The notes: generated by a model from the letters alone, not told the origin. DNA of 64,000 nucleotides from Methanohalophilus euhalobius (GCF_900215215.1 NZ_OBDR01000006.1:1-64000); one strand, 5' to 3'; shown: positions 28,001 to 39,173, counted from the stretch's first letter. Numbers and translations: made by a program.

Positions 28001-28749
28001 CACTTTTTTGATTTTGAACACCATGTATTCAAATTAGTGTAACCTAGTTCATCGGTTAAATCAAATAATTTGTACAAATTTTCTATAGGATTGTATTTGA
28101 TTAGTAATTCGAGCGCTATATCCATATTGTAATTAGATTCGTTATTATTATTCAACTCATATTGAATAACTGACTTAGAAAAAAGTGCCCCTGCATCGTC
28201 TGGATTAATGGTAAGCAAATGTTCGTATACATCAAGGGCTGCTTCTAGGTCTTTGTTATTTACAAATTCACGAATTGATGTTATATATGCATCAATCGAT
28301 TCAGAATCATTTATCAGGTTGAAGCATACAGAAGCCTTCATTGCGTAAAAATAAGGATTTGAGGGATCATTTTCAATAAGCCCATTGTAATTACAAAGTG
28401 CAGTTTCATTTTCACCCAAGTTATAGTTAATTGAGGCAATTTTTTCCAGAAGCGGGTTTGAGGGGTGAAGGTGATTTAAATTTTGATATAATTCCAATGC
28501 TTTTTCGTGTCTTCCAATTTTAAGATAAGAATCTGCTTTTATTAAGATAAGGTCGTAATTGGGATTATTTATAGTTTCAATTATTTCAAGGGCCTTATTG
28601 AAATCACCTTGAGAGTGATAATATATAGCTTTACTTTCTGAACTTTGGTTTAATTGTTCCTCGCTTTGCCCAAGATTTATATTGTATTCTTGTATTTCAT
28701 ATTTGTAATTTGAAGGTGCTATAGCCATATTAACTGTATAGAAATACAA
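25021..28749 (-). CDS. TPR-containing SF2 (DEAD/DEAH-type) helicase
   Basis: 1,242 residues. Roughly the first 480 are TPR-like helical repeats (for example ALEIIETINNP, ALELYQNLNHLHPSNPLLEK, AIKLYEKAAQLYNKSGN). After a linker comes a complete SF2 core: Q-type start NPWEHQKEGLNSWL, Walker A ATATGKTV (about residue 714), IVDEVHHGAG (about 806), GLSATVEG and motif VI QRIGRVLRRKEG (about 1063). Low GC like other island genes. It is divergent from brxB with only 132 bp between, so it may belong to the BREX locus or be a separate helicase defence gene. A second ATG at 28728 is an alternative start. Confidence 0.85.
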   Translation of the reverse strand: MYFYTVNMAIAPSNYKYEIQEYNINLGQSEEQLNQSSESKAIYYHSQGDFNKALEIIETINNPNYDLILIKADSYLKIGRHEKALELYQNLNHLHPSNPLLEKIASINYNLGENETALCNYNGLIENDPSNPYFYAMKASVCFNLINDSESIDAYITSIREFVNNKDLEAALDVYEHLLTINPDDAGALFSKSVIQYELNNNNESNYNMDIALELLIKYNPIENLYKLFDLTDELGYTNLNTWCSKSKKCFSVNKNKMGIVFLDRVLELLKQNGQMSSFFDIVNYEPEQNNPFYFYVEGKIMGTQSFNKPEDKIKKVRRAYKKAADFWEYEDKIELVQHVCNESLKLEIDGKTYPTPQLCTKNADLLLAMGHKRKAADAYMKAMQLYEQYRNWSEMEICCKKALKAEAKNPYIYEKQAKACKFAYNRNRHQNKKNQAIKLYEKAAQLYNKSGNHEDSNKCIDEVAKIQNEKVNKASIPYTGISCKKNIKTVSFEEAPTYDEFLKDLSSYSDARTLAISDDELLIYQMYKENQNIVPTLRHTGAGYYTEYRKLEHFFTNLFFQMFRERIISISEDEYVIDDKKLRDNFLQFRAAADNNLKYLFYKNSDYYMGTILSTPAILFFKKLLIKMGMCPGVVDKAKTVASPGSALFFLELYINLKDISKLQEFQQKISATNEDEIDNVLARPVLMLNPWEHQKEGLNSWLSNKGFGILEMATATGKTVVGLMAIQKLLEKYGRLHVRILTHSKAILNQWRREVIDKFGILSNPSLEHTTPVISGGLQIHFNTIQSVIRSPSSYRTDLLIVDEVHHGAGYEFRNALSLQSKWRMGLSATVEGQTKLSVLKRNLGPVVYNLDVKKAISKGILPKFRWEVHPTYLSIVEVNQFDKLSKKISSIFSEISNDRKLIKDLSKNKQSQMNDLRDFVKLCEFARYRKIKLPDNWNKLRGLLQERKWIVHKSKPKVDDAVKLASKYLQQKKKIVLFTMDIATCENIGNQLKPLFSNVFVIHSQARGNVYNLIDKFKRADSGILIGAKMLDEGIDIPDAEIGINVSSADTRLQLVQRIGRVLRRKEGKQPIFHHYVALPSPGAHINCEDNLRYMEEISSIQDTAMRIGSKASVETKDSHFINLKDDAESMVRQRFENHKNMPMFDYGTLQVENILEPFYRHGASTKIISELEKMSSKYKISDEEWASIVRRAFPKEESNTKEEEKALDIPGYWWLLVLGNRSPKGIISLFQKYMALNN

Positions 28750-28881
28750 CTTCCTAAAATATAACTATTACTATTATATACTATCATAAGTAAATAAAAT
28801 ACACAAGGTTTGCTAATGTAATAATGGACAATCTTAACAATTAGAAAAACACCTATACACTATAAAAATTATTCAATAACC

Positions 28882-29466
28882 ATGACCATCGAAGAACGCC
28901 TAGATTTACTTGAAGAAACCATCCAGAGCGAGGAGTTTCTACAAGGTAAAGGATTGGGAAATGAAGTCCCTTTTTGGATATTTGATTATCCACCGGAGAA
29001 AGAACTACTTATACGTTCCAGGATTCCTAAATTAAAAGAGAATTTGAAACTTAAATCAATAAATATTCTGGAGATTGATTTGTATGAACTGTGTCTTGAA
29101 ATTGTCACAGCAAAAATTCCTATGGAACGAATTATGCAATTTGAATCTGACAAAGGATCTGACAAGTTGCTTGAAAAATTAAGATTGATGCTTAAGCCTG
29201 CAAATATCCAGCGAACCATCAAGAAAAAAATGGATGAATTTGGTGATGTGGGTATTGTTTTTATCACTGGAGTTGGGAAAGCCTGGCCTTTTATAAGGTC
29301 ACACTCAATTCTGAATAATTTACAACCAGTTGTGGATGACATGCCACTGATATTATTTTATCCCGGAAAATACAGTGGACTGGATTTAAGCTTATTCGGT
29401 AAATTCAAAGACGGGAACTACTACAGGGCGTTCAGGCTTGTGGATGACAGTGCGATAGACATCTGA
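28882..29466 (+). CDS. brxB: BREX protein BrxB (DUF1788)
   Basis: 194 residues. The ERLDLLEETIQSEEFLQGKGLGNEVPFWIFDYPP start and the VFITGVGKAWPFIRSHSILNNL and PLILFYPGKYSGLDLSLFG blocks are typical of DUF1788, which defines BrxB. It is a small essential BREX factor thought to interact with the other subunits. It opens the operon, 10 bp before brxC. In canonical type 1 loci brxA stands in front of it; here the space upstream is a 132-bp divergent promoter region. Confidence 0.9.
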   Translation: MTIEERLDLLEETIQSEEFLQGKGLGNEVPFWIFDYPPEKELLIRSRIPKLKENLKLKSINILEIDLYELCLEIVTAKIPMERIMQFESDKGSDKLLEKLRLMLKPANIQRTIKKKMDEFGDVGIVFITGVGKAWPFIRSHSILNNLQPVVDDMPLILFYPGKYSGLDLSLFGKFKDGNYYRAFRLVDDSAIDI

Positions 29467-29476
29467 GGGTGGGAAT

Positions 29477-32400
29477 ATGACTAATGATATTATGATACAG
29501 GATCTTTTTGAAAAGGATATAAAAAGGGATATTAAAGGAGTTATCAAGGTCGATCAATATGACGAAAATATTGTCGATACCGAACTTGATGAATATGTAA
29601 TTACAAGGGAGACATCAAAACACTTGGATGTCTTTTTCCAGCGCTATTATGATGCAATGCTTACTCCCACAGATAAAATAGGTGTGTGGGTTTCCGGTTT
29701 TTTTGGGTCCGGTAAATCACATTTTATCAAAATGCTGTCTTATCTCCTGGAAAACCGTAATGTGAAAGGTAAAAATGCTCTTGATTTTTTCCAGGAAAAA
29801 GTTGAGGATCCTTCAATCTACAGCAATATTGAAAATTCTGTTAATTTTGGCAGCAAGGATGTAATACTTTTCAATATTGATTCTAAGGCCAATACTATCC
29901 ATGCAGATCCGGAACCGATTGTCAATATTTTGATGCGAGCTTTTAATGAAAAGCGAGGTTTCTATGGGGATGTATTCTGGATAGCAGACCTGGAAGAGGA
30001 CTTAACTGAAAAAGAATTGTATGAACAATTCAAACTTGAGTTCAAAAAGATTGTAGGGGATTCCTGGGAAGAGAGGCGTGATTCATATGCTTTTGAACAG
30101 GATGCTATAATTGATGCTCTGGTGGCTTGTAATTATCAGAGCAGGGAATCATTGAATACTCTCTTTCTAAATGATGGGGAGACTTATCATCTGGATGTAG
30201 AGAAGTTTGCCAAAAAAGTTGAAAAATACTGTGAATCCCAGGGAAAAGATCATCAGGTTATTTTCCTGATCGATGAGATTGGACAGTATATTGGTGAAAA
30301 TAGCAAGATGATGCTGAATCTGCAGACCATTGCAGAGGAATTGGGCACAAAACTGGCAGGGAAAGCGTGGCTGGTTGTGACTGCACAGGCAGACATTGAT
30401 ACTATTACAGAAGACCGTGTCAAAGGTTATGATTTCTCAAAGATCCAGGGACGATTCGATACCAGATTGAGTCTTTCCAGTGCCAATGTGGATGAAGTTA
30501 TCAAAAAGAGGATACTTGCAAAAAAGCAAGAATATAATGCAACCCTTGCAGCCTTTTTTGCTGAGAAGAAATATGAACTTAAGAATTTGCTGGCTTTTTC
30601 CAAAGATTGTGCTGAGATGAAATTCTACAGGGGCGAGGAAGATTTCATTAATGTTTATCCTTATGTGCCCTACCAATTTTTCGTTTTGCAAAAGGTCTTT
30701 GAGAGAATTAGAAACAGTGGGTTTACAGGCAAGCATCTGGCAAAAGGTGAACGTTCGATGCTTAATGCTTTCAAAGAGGCTACTGAAAAGTATGCTGAAG
30801 AGAATATGGGCAAACTTATTCCATTTTATTCTTTTTATGATACAGTTGAGAGTTTCCTTGATCCCATTATCAAGTCTACTATCACTCAAGCTCAGGACAA
30901 TTCAGAGTTAGAGGAGTTTGACAATCAGATTCTCAAGTTACTGTTTTTAATAAGAAATGTAAAAGAAGTCGTTCCAAATCTGGATAATCTGGTTGTCCTT
31001 TCAGTGAGTTCTGTAGATGAGGATAAGTTGGAATTGAAGAGAAAGGTGGATGAATCCCTTAAAAGATTAGAACAGCAGACCCTTATCAGTAAGTCCGGAG
31101 ATAGTTATCATTTCCTGACCAATGAAGAACAGGAAATCAACAAAGAAATCAAAAATACCGAAGTTGAGAATTACCGTGTTCTGGATACGATTTATACATA
31201 TATTTTCGGTGATTCCAGTGAGATTTGTCCTACGAGATATAAGGATTATAAGTTTAACAAAGCAGTTGATGAAAAGTACAAATCTGCCGGCAATGCCGAC
31301 CTGACTGTCAAATTCCTGACACCCCTTTCAGATGAATTGTACCATAAAAGTGATCAACAATCCCTGTCTGGAGATGTGTTGAGCAATGTTGATTCCAAGG
31401 AAACTTTACTGTTTGTTTTCCCTCCGGATAGTAAAGTAGTTGATATGGTTCGCAACCACCTGAAAATAGAGAAATATCTGCGTCAAAATAGTTCAAATTC
31501 CAATATATCAGAAATTAATGATATTCTCCGTTCCAAGGAAGTGGAAAAGGAAAAACTAATTGATGAGGCTAAAAGGGCAGTATTTGAAAGTGCAAAGAAT
31601 GCACGTGTTTTTATTCATGGGAAAGAAGTGAACAGTATTGAGAAGAAAAACCCTAAGGAGAGAATTAAGGATGGGCTTGATGAACTTTCCCAGAATGTTT
31701 ACAGTAAGGCATCCTATGTCACTTATGATTACGATTCTGATAAGGATGTATTGAGGGTATTAAGAGCTGATGACCTGGAAAAGTTTGGTGTAGGGAAGTC
31801 TGATACAAATAGGAATGCTCTTGAAGAACTGCGTGATTATATCAAAGTCCGACATCAAAGGAATGATGTCCTTGTTTTGAAGGATATCAAGGAGAAGTTT
31901 TCGAGCAAACCATATGGCTGGAAGGATATGACCATTGCAGGTCTTGTAGCCACTCTTTTTGCCAACGAGGAAATCAAACTCTCCTACCAGAAAACTGCTT
32001 TGATCCTTAAATCTGAGAATGCCGATGAGATTGCCCGTTATCTGACTAAAAGGGAAGATGCTGATAGAATAGTTGTAAAGATTTGGGAAAAATCCAATCA
32101 GCAGACAATAAAGGCTGTCAGAGATGTGTTGAATGATGTGTTTGACAGGACGGCAATTCCTGAAAAAGAGAATGATCTTTTTGAATATACAAAGCAGGTT
32201 TTCAGCGAGAAAAGGGATGCTGCAGAAAAATATGCTGGACGTTATCAGGAAGTAGAAGCCTATCCAGGCAGAGAAGAGATCAGAGCTTACAGTGATTTCC
32301 TGAAAGAAATCAATCAAATCAATGATCCATCTGATTTTTTGCAGGAGGTTGCAGATAGGAAAGATGAATTGATAGAAGTTCACGAAGAAGCCAAACATTC

Positions 32401-33043
32401 GATTGGTTTCTTTGAAAGTCAGATGGTTGATATTTTCAGGGAAATGTACAACAGGGCAGATAAATATGAGCGGAATCTGCAGTTTCTCGATGCAGATATG
32501 AAGCAAAATGTCCGGACTGTACAGGAAATTCTGGAGATGGATAAACCATACTCCCGTATCAAAGAATTACCGCAGTTAGGCGGGAAAATAGATGATGCTC
32601 TCCAGAAGAGTCTTGATAATCTAAAGGAAGAAGGGTACGAGAAACTAGATCTCCGCAGGACAGAAGTTGCTCGGGAAATCGATTCTTATGGAAACTTAGG
32701 GAATGGTTTCAAAGATCGTGTTTTGCAGCGTTTTGATCATCTAAAGGGTAAGATTGCAGAATGTGAAGACTGTGTATATGCAAAAACCCTGAATGATTCT
32801 ATCGATGACCTGTACAAGGATGTTACTGATGAAGTTTCCAGACAATTGCAAATAATCAGGGAAAGAGATGATGTTGAAGGTGGAGAAGAAAAGCCTCATG
32901 TCAAACCTGTAAGGGTTGTTGATGCATCTGAATTTAGGAGTCAAAAGAAAATCGAGACCGAAGAAGACCTTGAAGAATATCTAGACAGCATTCGGCAAAA
33001 ACTGAAGGGGCTGCTTGAAGAAAACAAGATCACGGTGGTCTAA
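29477..33043 (+). CDS. brxC: BREX ATPase BrxC
   Basis: 1,188 residues, the usual BrxC/PglY size. Walker [16 protein letters not shown] is near residues 75-89, and the acidic Walker B is [13 protein letters not shown] (about residue 263). The rest is long helical and partly coiled coil. BrxC is a large ATPase needed for phage exclusion and methylation in BREX type 1. GGTGGGAAT precedes the ATG. Its stop overlaps the pglX start (TAATG), so the two are coupled. Confidence 0.93.
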   Translation: MTNDIMIQDLFEKDIKRDIKGVIKVDQYDENIVDTELDEYVITRETSKHLDVFFQRYYDAMLTPTDKIGVWVSGFFGSGKSHFIKMLSYLLENRNVKGKNALDFFQEKVEDPSIYSNIENSVNFGSKDVILFNIDSKANTIHADPEPIVNILMRAFNEKRGFYGDVFWIADLEEDLTEKELYEQFKLEFKKIVGDSWEERRDSYAFEQDAIIDALVACNYQSRESLNTLFLNDGETYHLDVEKFAKKVEKYCESQGKDHQVIFLIDEIGQYIGENSKMMLNLQTIAEELGTKLAGKAWLVVTAQADIDTITEDRVKGYDFSKIQGRFDTRLSLSSANVDEVIKKRILAKKQEYNATLAAFFAEKKYELKNLLAFSKDCAEMKFYRGEEDFINVYPYVPYQFFVLQKVFERIRNSGFTGKHLAKGERSMLNAFKEATEKYAEENMGKLIPFYSFYDTVESFLDPIIKSTITQAQDNSELEEFDNQILKLLFLIRNVKEVVPNLDNLVVLSVSSVDEDKLELKRKVDESLKRLEQQTLISKSGDSYHFLTNEEQEINKEIKNTEVENYRVLDTIYTYIFGDSSEICPTRYKDYKFNKAVDEKYKSAGNADLTVKFLTPLSDELYHKSDQQSLSGDVLSNVDSKETLLFVFPPDSKVVDMVRNHLKIEKYLRQNSSNSNISEINDILRSKEVEKEKLIDEAKRAVFESAKNARVFIHGKEVNSIEKKNPKERIKDGLDELSQNVYSKASYVTYDYDSDKDVLRVLRADDLEKFGVGKSDTNRNALEELRDYIKVRHQRNDVLVLKDIKEKFSSKPYGWKDMTIAGLVATLFANEEIKLSYQKTALILKSENADEIARYLTKREDADRIVVKIWEKSNQQTIKAVRDVLNDVFDRTAIPEKENDLFEYTKQVFSEKRDAAEKYAGRYQEVEAYPGREEIRAYSDFLKEINQINDPSDFLQEVADRKDELIEVHEEAKHSIGFFESQMVDIFREMYNRADKYERNLQFLDADMKQNVRTVQEILEMDKPYSRIKELPQLGGKIDDALQKSLDNLKEEGYEKLDLRRTEVAREIDSYGNLGNGFKDRVLQRFDHLKGKIAECEDCVYAKTLNDSIDDLYKDVTDEVSRQLQIIRERDDVEGGEEKPHVKPVRVVDASEFRSQKKIETEEDLEEYLDSIRQKLKGLLEENKITVV

Positions 33044-36000
33044 TGGATAAGAGCAGTATCATTACATTTTCCAATTCATTACGAAATAAACTGGTGCAGG
33101 AAGTAAAGGATAGGGCTGCCTTTTACGGTATCCTGCCGGATAAAGTATTACCCGTGGATTCAGAGCATGCGGATTCCATTGTTATCGGAGGTAAGGTCTA
33201 CAACAAGAAGATCAAAAACCAACGTGCAAGACTTGTGAAGGAAGTAGCCGAGAAGGGTTATGAGAAGGTGATGGACGAAGTAACCTATACCTGGTTTAAC
33301 CGGTTTGTGGCCCTGAAGTTCATGGAGGTTAACGATTATCTGCCTGTAAAGGTATTTACCTCATCTAATGCAGACAGGAAGGAACCTGAAATCCTGACAA
33401 AAGCAGCAGACCTGGATTTTTTGAAACTGGATCTCGATTATGTACTGGACATCAAAGCCGAGGGCAAGGATGAGGAACTCTATCACTACCTGATCCTCAA
33501 AATCTGCAATTACCTGCATGAGATTATGCCATTCCTGTTCGAGCAGATCGAGGATTACACCGAATTACTCATCCCGGAATACCTGCTCCATACGGATTCG
33601 GTCCTTGTGGAATTGAATGATATCATTCCTGAGGAGGACTGGCAGGAAGTTGAGATCATCGGCTGGATCTATCAGGATTACGTGGCACCACGTAAGGAAA
33701 AAGTGTTTGCCAACCTGAAGAAGAATGTGAAAATCAATAAGGAAAACATTCCTGCAGCGACCCAGTTGTTCACTCCGAAGTGGATTGTCAAGTACATGGT
33801 GGAGAATTCCCTGGGCAGATTATGGCTGGAATCCAATCCCAGTCCCAACCTGCAGGACAAGTTTGAGTATTTCATTGACCAGGAGACCCCTGAGCCGGAA
33901 GAAAAAATCTACAGCCCCGAGGAAATCACCCTGCTGGACCCGGCGATGGGATCAGGCCATATTCTGGTCTATGCTTTTGATGTATTTTATGAGATCTACC
34001 GCTCCATGGGCTATCTGGATAATGAGATCGCTCCCCTTATCCTGAACAAGAACCTGTACGGTCTGGAGATCGATGACCGAGCCACCCAACTGGCAGGATT
34101 TGCCCTGATGATGCAGGCCCACAAATACGACCGCAAGTTATTCGAAAAAGACATCCAGCTCAACCTCTGTTCCATCCAGGAGACCAACAATATAGATTAC
34201 ATCCCCGAGCAGAAGTATCCCGAACTGCACCGCCTCATCGAATTCTTCGAGGATGCCAAGGAATACGGCTCCATCCTCAAAATGCCCAAGTTCGATTTCG
34301 ACAAAATCGATGCCGAATACGCAAAGTTCAGCAAGAATCCTGCCATAGATACTTTCGGAGATGTGCCAAACAGCCCGGATGCCATCATCAAACAGGCCAA
34401 ACTGATGAGCAGCCAGTATGATTGCGTAGTGACAAATCCACCGTATATGGGTAATAAGGGAATGAATCCAATACTCAAAAAATACTCTAAAGACAACTAT
34501 CCTGACAGCAAGTCAGATCTTTTTGCCATGTTTATAGAAAGTAATTTCAATTTTACGAAGCTTGCAGGTCAACTCGGATTTATGGCACCTTATGTATGGA
34601 TGTTTATTTCATCATATGAAAAATTAAGAAATTATTTGATAGAGCAGAAAACTATCACTTCATTGATTCAACTTGAATATTCGGGTTTTGATGGTGCAAC
34701 AGTACCAATTTGTACATTTACAGCTAAAAATGTCCATCTTCCTAATTATAAAGGTGGATATGTAAGGCTCTCTGATTTCCGTGGAGCAATAAATCAGGCT
34801 CCAAAAGCTCTAGAAGCTATAAAAAATCCAGAATGTAGCTGGTTTTATACCGCCTCCGCCGCCGATTTCAAGAAGATTCCAGGGAGTCCGATTGCTTATT
34901 GGATGAGTGAAAAACAAAAAAAGTTATTCATACACGAACCTCTTAAAAAATATGCAACATTCAAAGAGGGTATAACAACTGCTAACAATGACTTATTTTT
35001 AAGACTTTGGAGTGAAGTTAAGATAAGTGACATAACATTTAATTCTAGTGAATCTAATTCTAGTTTATTTTGGGTTCCCTATAATAAAGGTGGAACTTTC
35101 AGGAAATGGTTTGGTAACAACTACTATATTGTTGATTGGAGAATAAATGGCAGTAGAATAAAAGATTATCCCGGTTCATCTTTTCGTAATCCTTCATACC
35201 ATTTTAGAGACGGAGCAACTTTTTCTGCATTAAGTTCATCTTCTTTATCTGTTCGTTATTCTGGGAAAGGATTCGCTTTTGATAGCAAAGGAACTATGTT
35301 TTTCTCAGACAGAGCTTTAAAAGGAATTGTTGTCTATTTGAATTCAAAAATATGTGGCAAACTTCTAGAGTTAGTGACACCTACATTAGATTTCAGATTT
35401 GGAACCATACAAGAACTGCCATACCTAAAAAATGAACCTTTAAATTTTGAAAGATTAGTTGAAGGTTCAAAATCCGACTGGGATTCCTACGAAACATCCT
35501 GGGACTTCACCACCTCACCGTTCCTTAAAACCGAATTCCACAGTCCAACCCTCGAAGAAACCTACTCTAAACTCCGCACTCACTGGAAAGAAATGACATT
35601 GGATATGCAGCGACTGGAAGAGGAGAACAACTGTATTTTCATTGAGGCTTATGGTTTGCAGGATGAAATGACACCTGATGTTCCCCTTTCAGAGATCACG
35701 CTGACCTGCAATCCTTATTATCGGTATGGAAATAACAAATCAGAGGAAGAACTTGAAGCATTGCGGTTTACTGATACCATAAAAGAGTTTATCTCCTACG
35801 CCGTGGGCTGCATGTTCGGGCGGTATTCTCCGCATAAGGAAGGTCTGATTCTTGCCAATCAGGGAGAAGGAATGCAGGAGTTTATGGAGAAAGTGCCTGA
35901 TGCAGAGTTTTTGCCGGATGAGGATGCCATCATACCTATACTGGATGAGGAGTATTTCACAGATGACATCGTGGGCAGATTCAAGGAGTTCTTGAATGTG

Positions 36001-36483
36001 ACCTTCGGGCCGGAGAAATTGTCGGAGAATATGGATTTCATTGCACAAGCACTCAGCACCAAGGGCAAGAAGAAAACGAAGTCTTCCGAGCAGGTCATCC
36101 GGGATTATTTCCTGAAGGATTTTTACAAGGACCACGTGAAAATGTATAAGAAGCGGCCGATTTACTGGTTGTTTACTTCAGGAAAGAAGCGGGCTTTCAA
36201 TGCGCTGGTCTATATGCACCGCTATGACAGGACCACACTTGCCAGGATGCGGACAGAGTATCTACTGGAACTGGAAGGGAAAATGGATGCTCACAGGGAG
36301 ATGCTTTCCAGTGAGGATGCCCGCAGTGCAAAGGAGAAGGCGAAATTGGCCGGGTATATTGAAGAAATAATGTCTTATGATGAAGTGCTCAAGAACAAGG
36401 CCGATGCATATATTGAGATCGATCTGGATGACGGGGTTAAGGAGAATTACAAGTTGTTTGATGGATTGGTGAAGAAGATATAA
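33043..36483 (+). CDS. pglX: BREX adenine-specific DNA methyltransferase PglX
   Basis: 1,146 residues. Methyltransferase motif I is [17 protein letters not shown] (about residue 297) and motif IV is the adenine-type NPPY (about 465). The region after NPPY up to about residue 806 should carry the target-recognition domain. That segment is visibly AT-rich (19 G+C of 60 on 35101-35160) compared with the flanks (29 of 60 on 33661-33720), which suggests a swapped specificity domain. PglX marks host DNA at a non-palindromic 5-7 bp site; the sequence cannot be told from protein here. Confidence 0.95.
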   Translation: MDKSSIITFSNSLRNKLVQEVKDRAAFYGILPDKVLPVDSEHADSIVIGGKVYNKKIKNQRARLVKEVAEKGYEKVMDEVTYTWFNRFVALKFMEVNDYLPVKVFTSSNADRKEPEILTKAADLDFLKLDLDYVLDIKAEGKDEELYHYLILKICNYLHEIMPFLFEQIEDYTELLIPEYLLHTDSVLVELNDIIPEEDWQEVEIIGWIYQDYVAPRKEKVFANLKKNVKINKENIPAATQLFTPKWIVKYMVENSLGRLWLESNPSPNLQDKFEYFIDQETPEPEEKIYSPEEITLLDPAMGSGHILVYAFDVFYEIYRSMGYLDNEIAPLILNKNLYGLEIDDRATQLAGFALMMQAHKYDRKLFEKDIQLNLCSIQETNNIDYIPEQKYPELHRLIEFFEDAKEYGSILKMPKFDFDKIDAEYAKFSKNPAIDTFGDVPNSPDAIIKQAKLMSSQYDCVVTNPPYMGNKGMNPILKKYSKDNYPDSKSDLFAMFIESNFNFTKLAGQLGFMAPYVWMFISSYEKLRNYLIEQKTITSLIQLEYSGFDGATVPICTFTAKNVHLPNYKGGYVRLSDFRGAINQAPKALEAIKNPECSWFYTASAADFKKIPGSPIAYWMSEKQKKLFIHEPLKKYATFKEGITTANNDLFLRLWSEVKISDITFNSSESNSSLFWVPYNKGGTFRKWFGNNYYIVDWRINGSRIKDYPGSSFRNPSYHFRDGATFSALSSSSLSVRYSGKGFAFDSKGTMFFSDRALKGIVVYLNSKICGKLLELVTPTLDFRFGTIQELPYLKNEPLNFERLVEGSKSDWDSYETSWDFTTSPFLKTEFHSPTLEETYSKLRTHWKEMTLDMQRLEEENNCIFIEAYGLQDEMTPDVPLSEITLTCNPYYRYGNNKSEEELEALRFTDTIKEFISYAVGCMFGRYSPHKEGLILANQGEGMQEFMEKVPDAEFLPDEDAIIPILDEEYFTDDIVGRFKEFLNVTFGPEKLSENMDFIAQALSTKGKKKTKSSEQVIRDYFLKDFYKDHVKMYKKRPIYWLFTSGKKRAFNALVYMHRYDRTTLARMRTEYLLELEGKMDAHREMLSSEDARSAKEKAKLAGYIEEIMSYDEVLKNKADAYIEIDLDDGVKENYKLFDGLVKKI

Positions 36484-36545
36484 TTATTAATCAGATAAAA
36501 ATAATTATGAAACCGTTTTAACAATAATATAGAGGGGAATAATTA

Positions 36546-36710
36546 ATGAATAAACCACTTGAATGGTTTAAAAAAGCCATTGATTCAGGCGAGTATGAAA
36601 TAGATGTAATTACTGAGATGGAATCGTGCATCTCCGAAGATGGATTTGATGTCAATGAATTCATGGATTGGACTGATAAAAAAATAAATCAAGAGTTAAG
36701 TGATGATTGA
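36546..36710 (+). CDS. 54-residue acidic protein of the inserted cassette
   Basis: ATG at 36546 with GAGGGG about 10 bp upstream. The product reads MNKPLEWFKKAIDSGEYE at the start and ends DKKINQELSDD: small, soluble, acidic and probably helical, with no zinc or membrane motif. It ends just before, and overlaps the alternative start of, the following ATPase, so the two are coupled. No family recognised. Conserved pairing with the ATPase would mark it as a partner or an antitoxin-like regulator (speculative). Confidence 0.6.
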   Translation: MNKPLEWFKKAIDSGEYEIDVITEMESCISEDGFDVNEFMDWTDKKINQELSDD

Positions 36711-36711
36711 T

Positions 36712-39102
36712 ATGGGAGAAGTAAAAAAAATCACTATATCGGGGTTTAGGGGAATAAATAGACCTCCTTTAGAACTTGATTTTCAAAATGGTAAATCAAT
36801 GATGATTTATGGAACAAATGGTACTGGCAAAAGTTCTATAGTTGATGCATGGGAATGGTTATATTCTGGAAAAATAATGCATCTAGCACGTGAAAATGCA
36901 AAAGAACACGCGTATCCTCACAAAGAAGCAGGTAATGATCAAACTTGGGTAAAAGTTGATTTTACTAGAAGTGAGATTGGGGAAATTGTAGCCACATTTA
37001 ACTTAGATAGGATAACTCATCCCTTCATTGAAGGAAATTACTCTGAGATTAAAAAGGTTGTTTCACATCCTTGCCATCTTAGATATCGTGACTTAACTGA
37101 ATTTGTATATGCGACTAAAGGAAAAAAATATGAATTTTTGTCCTCTCAAATGGGCTTTGGCGATGCCATCAAGATCCAAAACGATTTAAAAAAGGGTAGT
37201 ACCCGGTTAAATGAAAAATTAATTGATCTAAAAAAAGACCTAGAATTTTATAAAAAAGAATATTGTAAAATTACGGGAGAAGAACCTAAATCTATAGAAT
37301 CACATTTAAAGATACTGAATAATATCTTTTATCAACAAGATATTGAATATATCAATGAATTATCTGAATTAAATGTAAAACTTGAAAATTTGAAAGAGAA
37401 AGTTGAAAACGATGAAAAAAGCAAAAAGCTTTCCTATTGGAAAACAATTGAACAAATCATAAATCAGATATATCCAATTGAAAATATATGTACGGATGTA
37501 TCAGATTTTCAATATAAACTTGCCGAATTCAAAAAAGATGAAAATAAGATATCGAAACTTATTCTTTTGGATTTGTATGAAAAAGGTCTTGAGGCTATTG
37601 AGTCTCTAAAGGCTTATGATGAATGTCCTCTATGTGATCAATATTATGGAGGAAATTTGGTAGAATATATTGAACATAAGCAAAAATCATTGAAAAAATT
37701 GAACACAATGCGAATAGAAATTGAAGAAAAGAAGAAAAATGTTAATTCTTCAATTAATGAAATTATAAAAAAGCTAGATTATGCATCTAACAATTTAAGT
37801 CAACTTGATCTTGAATCGCCAATCGTACATTTGAATGAAAATATAAATAAAAGTCTTACTTTTTTTAAAGAATGTAATATACAATTGGAAAAAAGAGTGG
37901 AGAACATTAATACAGATTATGACTTTATAAACAAGATAGATACAAACGAATTTAATTCACTTCTAAATTCACAAGAAGAAATTACAGAATCTATTTCAAT
38001 ACAAATTGATGAACTCGAAAAAAATGAGTATCGCAAAAAATTAGTTTCTGATTGCCATAAACTTCATAATTTATCTAACTATTTTTCAAAATGGTATGAT
38101 TTGAATAGAAGTATATCTTATCTTATACAAATAAAAGATGAATATGAAAAAATAAAGGGAGACTATATTGAAGAAACAAAAAGAAATGTACAGGAGTCAT
38201 TTGATTCGATATCCTCTGATGTGGCCGCCTATTTTAATATTTTAGAATGTGATAATGACGTTCTTGGTGATCCCAAAATAGAATTATATTCAGATAGTGA
38301 CAAAGCGGTTGAGCTTGAAATCATGTTTGGTGGCGAATTTATTAAGCCTGCTTACAAATTCCTGAGTGAATCACAAATAAACAGTTTTGGGCTTTCCATA
38401 TTCTTATCTTCAGTAAAAAGATTTAACTCAACTTTTAAATTTATTATTTTAGATGACGTGATTAATAGTTTTGATATATATAAAAGACCACGTATAATTG
38501 ATATAATATCTACTCATTTTCCAGATTATCAATTTTTGATTCTCACACATGATTCAATTTGGTTTGATCGTCTCCAAAAGAAATTCCCCCAGTGGAAAAG
38601 AATGGAATTTTCTGGCTGGGATTACATGATTGGACCAAGAACTAAAACAGGTAAAAGTACATATGAGCGAATTGATGAATCCTTAACAAATGATAGACCT
38701 ACAGAAGCTGGGTGGTTTTTTGGAAGGTACTTGGAGGGGATGCTTCAAGAATTGTGTGAGTCGTTAGGAGCTTCTGTTAAATTTAAAAAACGAAATGAAT
38801 ATACTCTAATTGAACTATTGCAAGCATTCAGATCCAGAATGGAAAAAAAGCTAAAGAAAGACAATCCAATTGTAAAACAAATAAAAGATTTTGAATTAGA
38901 GTCAGGGTTTAGAAACTTTTGTGATCACTGGAAAAGGTCAGAAAGCGACTATAGTTCATCAGAAATTAGAGAGATAGTTCAGAAATGGAAAAACATAGAA
39001 AAACAAATCGAATGTAATGAATGCCATAAATTCATAAGGTATGAAAAAAATGGAAACTACGAACATATATCGTGTCCTTGCAGGAATACAACTTTAACAT
39101 GA
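36712..39102 (+). CDS. SMC/Rad50-like AAA ATPase with zinc hook
   Basis: 796 residues (up to four more if an earlier start at 36700 or 36703 is used). Walker A MIYGTNGTGKSSIVDAWEWL is near residue 30, followed by long coiled coil with a CPLC zinc hook at about 305-308. The C-terminal ATPase half holds the signature-like FLSESQINSFGLSIFLS and Walker B FIILDDVINSFD, and the protein ends in a CNEC / CPC zinc ribbon (about 768-790). The plan resembles RloC- or PtuA-type defence ATPases, but I see no clear nuclease motif. Base composition is extremely low (14 G+C of 60 on 38041-38100), unlike pglX and pglZ on either side, so it was inserted. Confidence 0.8.
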   Translation: MGEVKKITISGFRGINRPPLELDFQNGKSMMIYGTNGTGKSSIVDAWEWLYSGKIMHLARENAKEHAYPHKEAGNDQTWVKVDFTRSEIGEIVATFNLDRITHPFIEGNYSEIKKVVSHPCHLRYRDLTEFVYATKGKKYEFLSSQMGFGDAIKIQNDLKKGSTRLNEKLIDLKKDLEFYKKEYCKITGEEPKSIESHLKILNNIFYQQDIEYINELSELNVKLENLKEKVENDEKSKKLSYWKTIEQIINQIYPIENICTDVSDFQYKLAEFKKDENKISKLILLDLYEKGLEAIESLKAYDECPLCDQYYGGNLVEYIEHKQKSLKKLNTMRIEIEEKKKNVNSSINEIIKKLDYASNNLSQLDLESPIVHLNENINKSLTFFKECNIQLEKRVENINTDYDFINKIDTNEFNSLLNSQEEITESISIQIDELEKNEYRKKLVSDCHKLHNLSNYFSKWYDLNRSISYLIQIKDEYEKIKGDYIEETKRNVQESFDSISSDVAAYFNILECDNDVLGDPKIELYSDSDKAVELEIMFGGEFIKPAYKFLSESQINSFGLSIFLSSVKRFNSTFKFIILDDVINSFDIYKRPRIIDIISTHFPDYQFLILTHDSIWFDRLQKKFPQWKRMEFSGWDYMIGPRTKTGKSTYERIDESLTNDRPTEAGWFFGRYLEGMLQELCESLGASVKFKKRNEYTLIELLQAFRSRMEKKLKKDNPIVKQIKDFELESGFRNFCDHWKRSESDYSSSEIREIVQKWKNIEKQIECNECHKFIRYEKNGNYEHISCPCRNTTLT

Positions 39103-39173
39103 AATTTATGAATTGTCATTTTTTAGTTCAGTCACACTAATTGAAAAATAAACTTACTTGCTCACATCCAACC

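Noticed and set aside
31760-32506. 248-codon minus-strand frame inside brxC
   Set aside because: Shadow of the long, helical brxC gene; no motifs.
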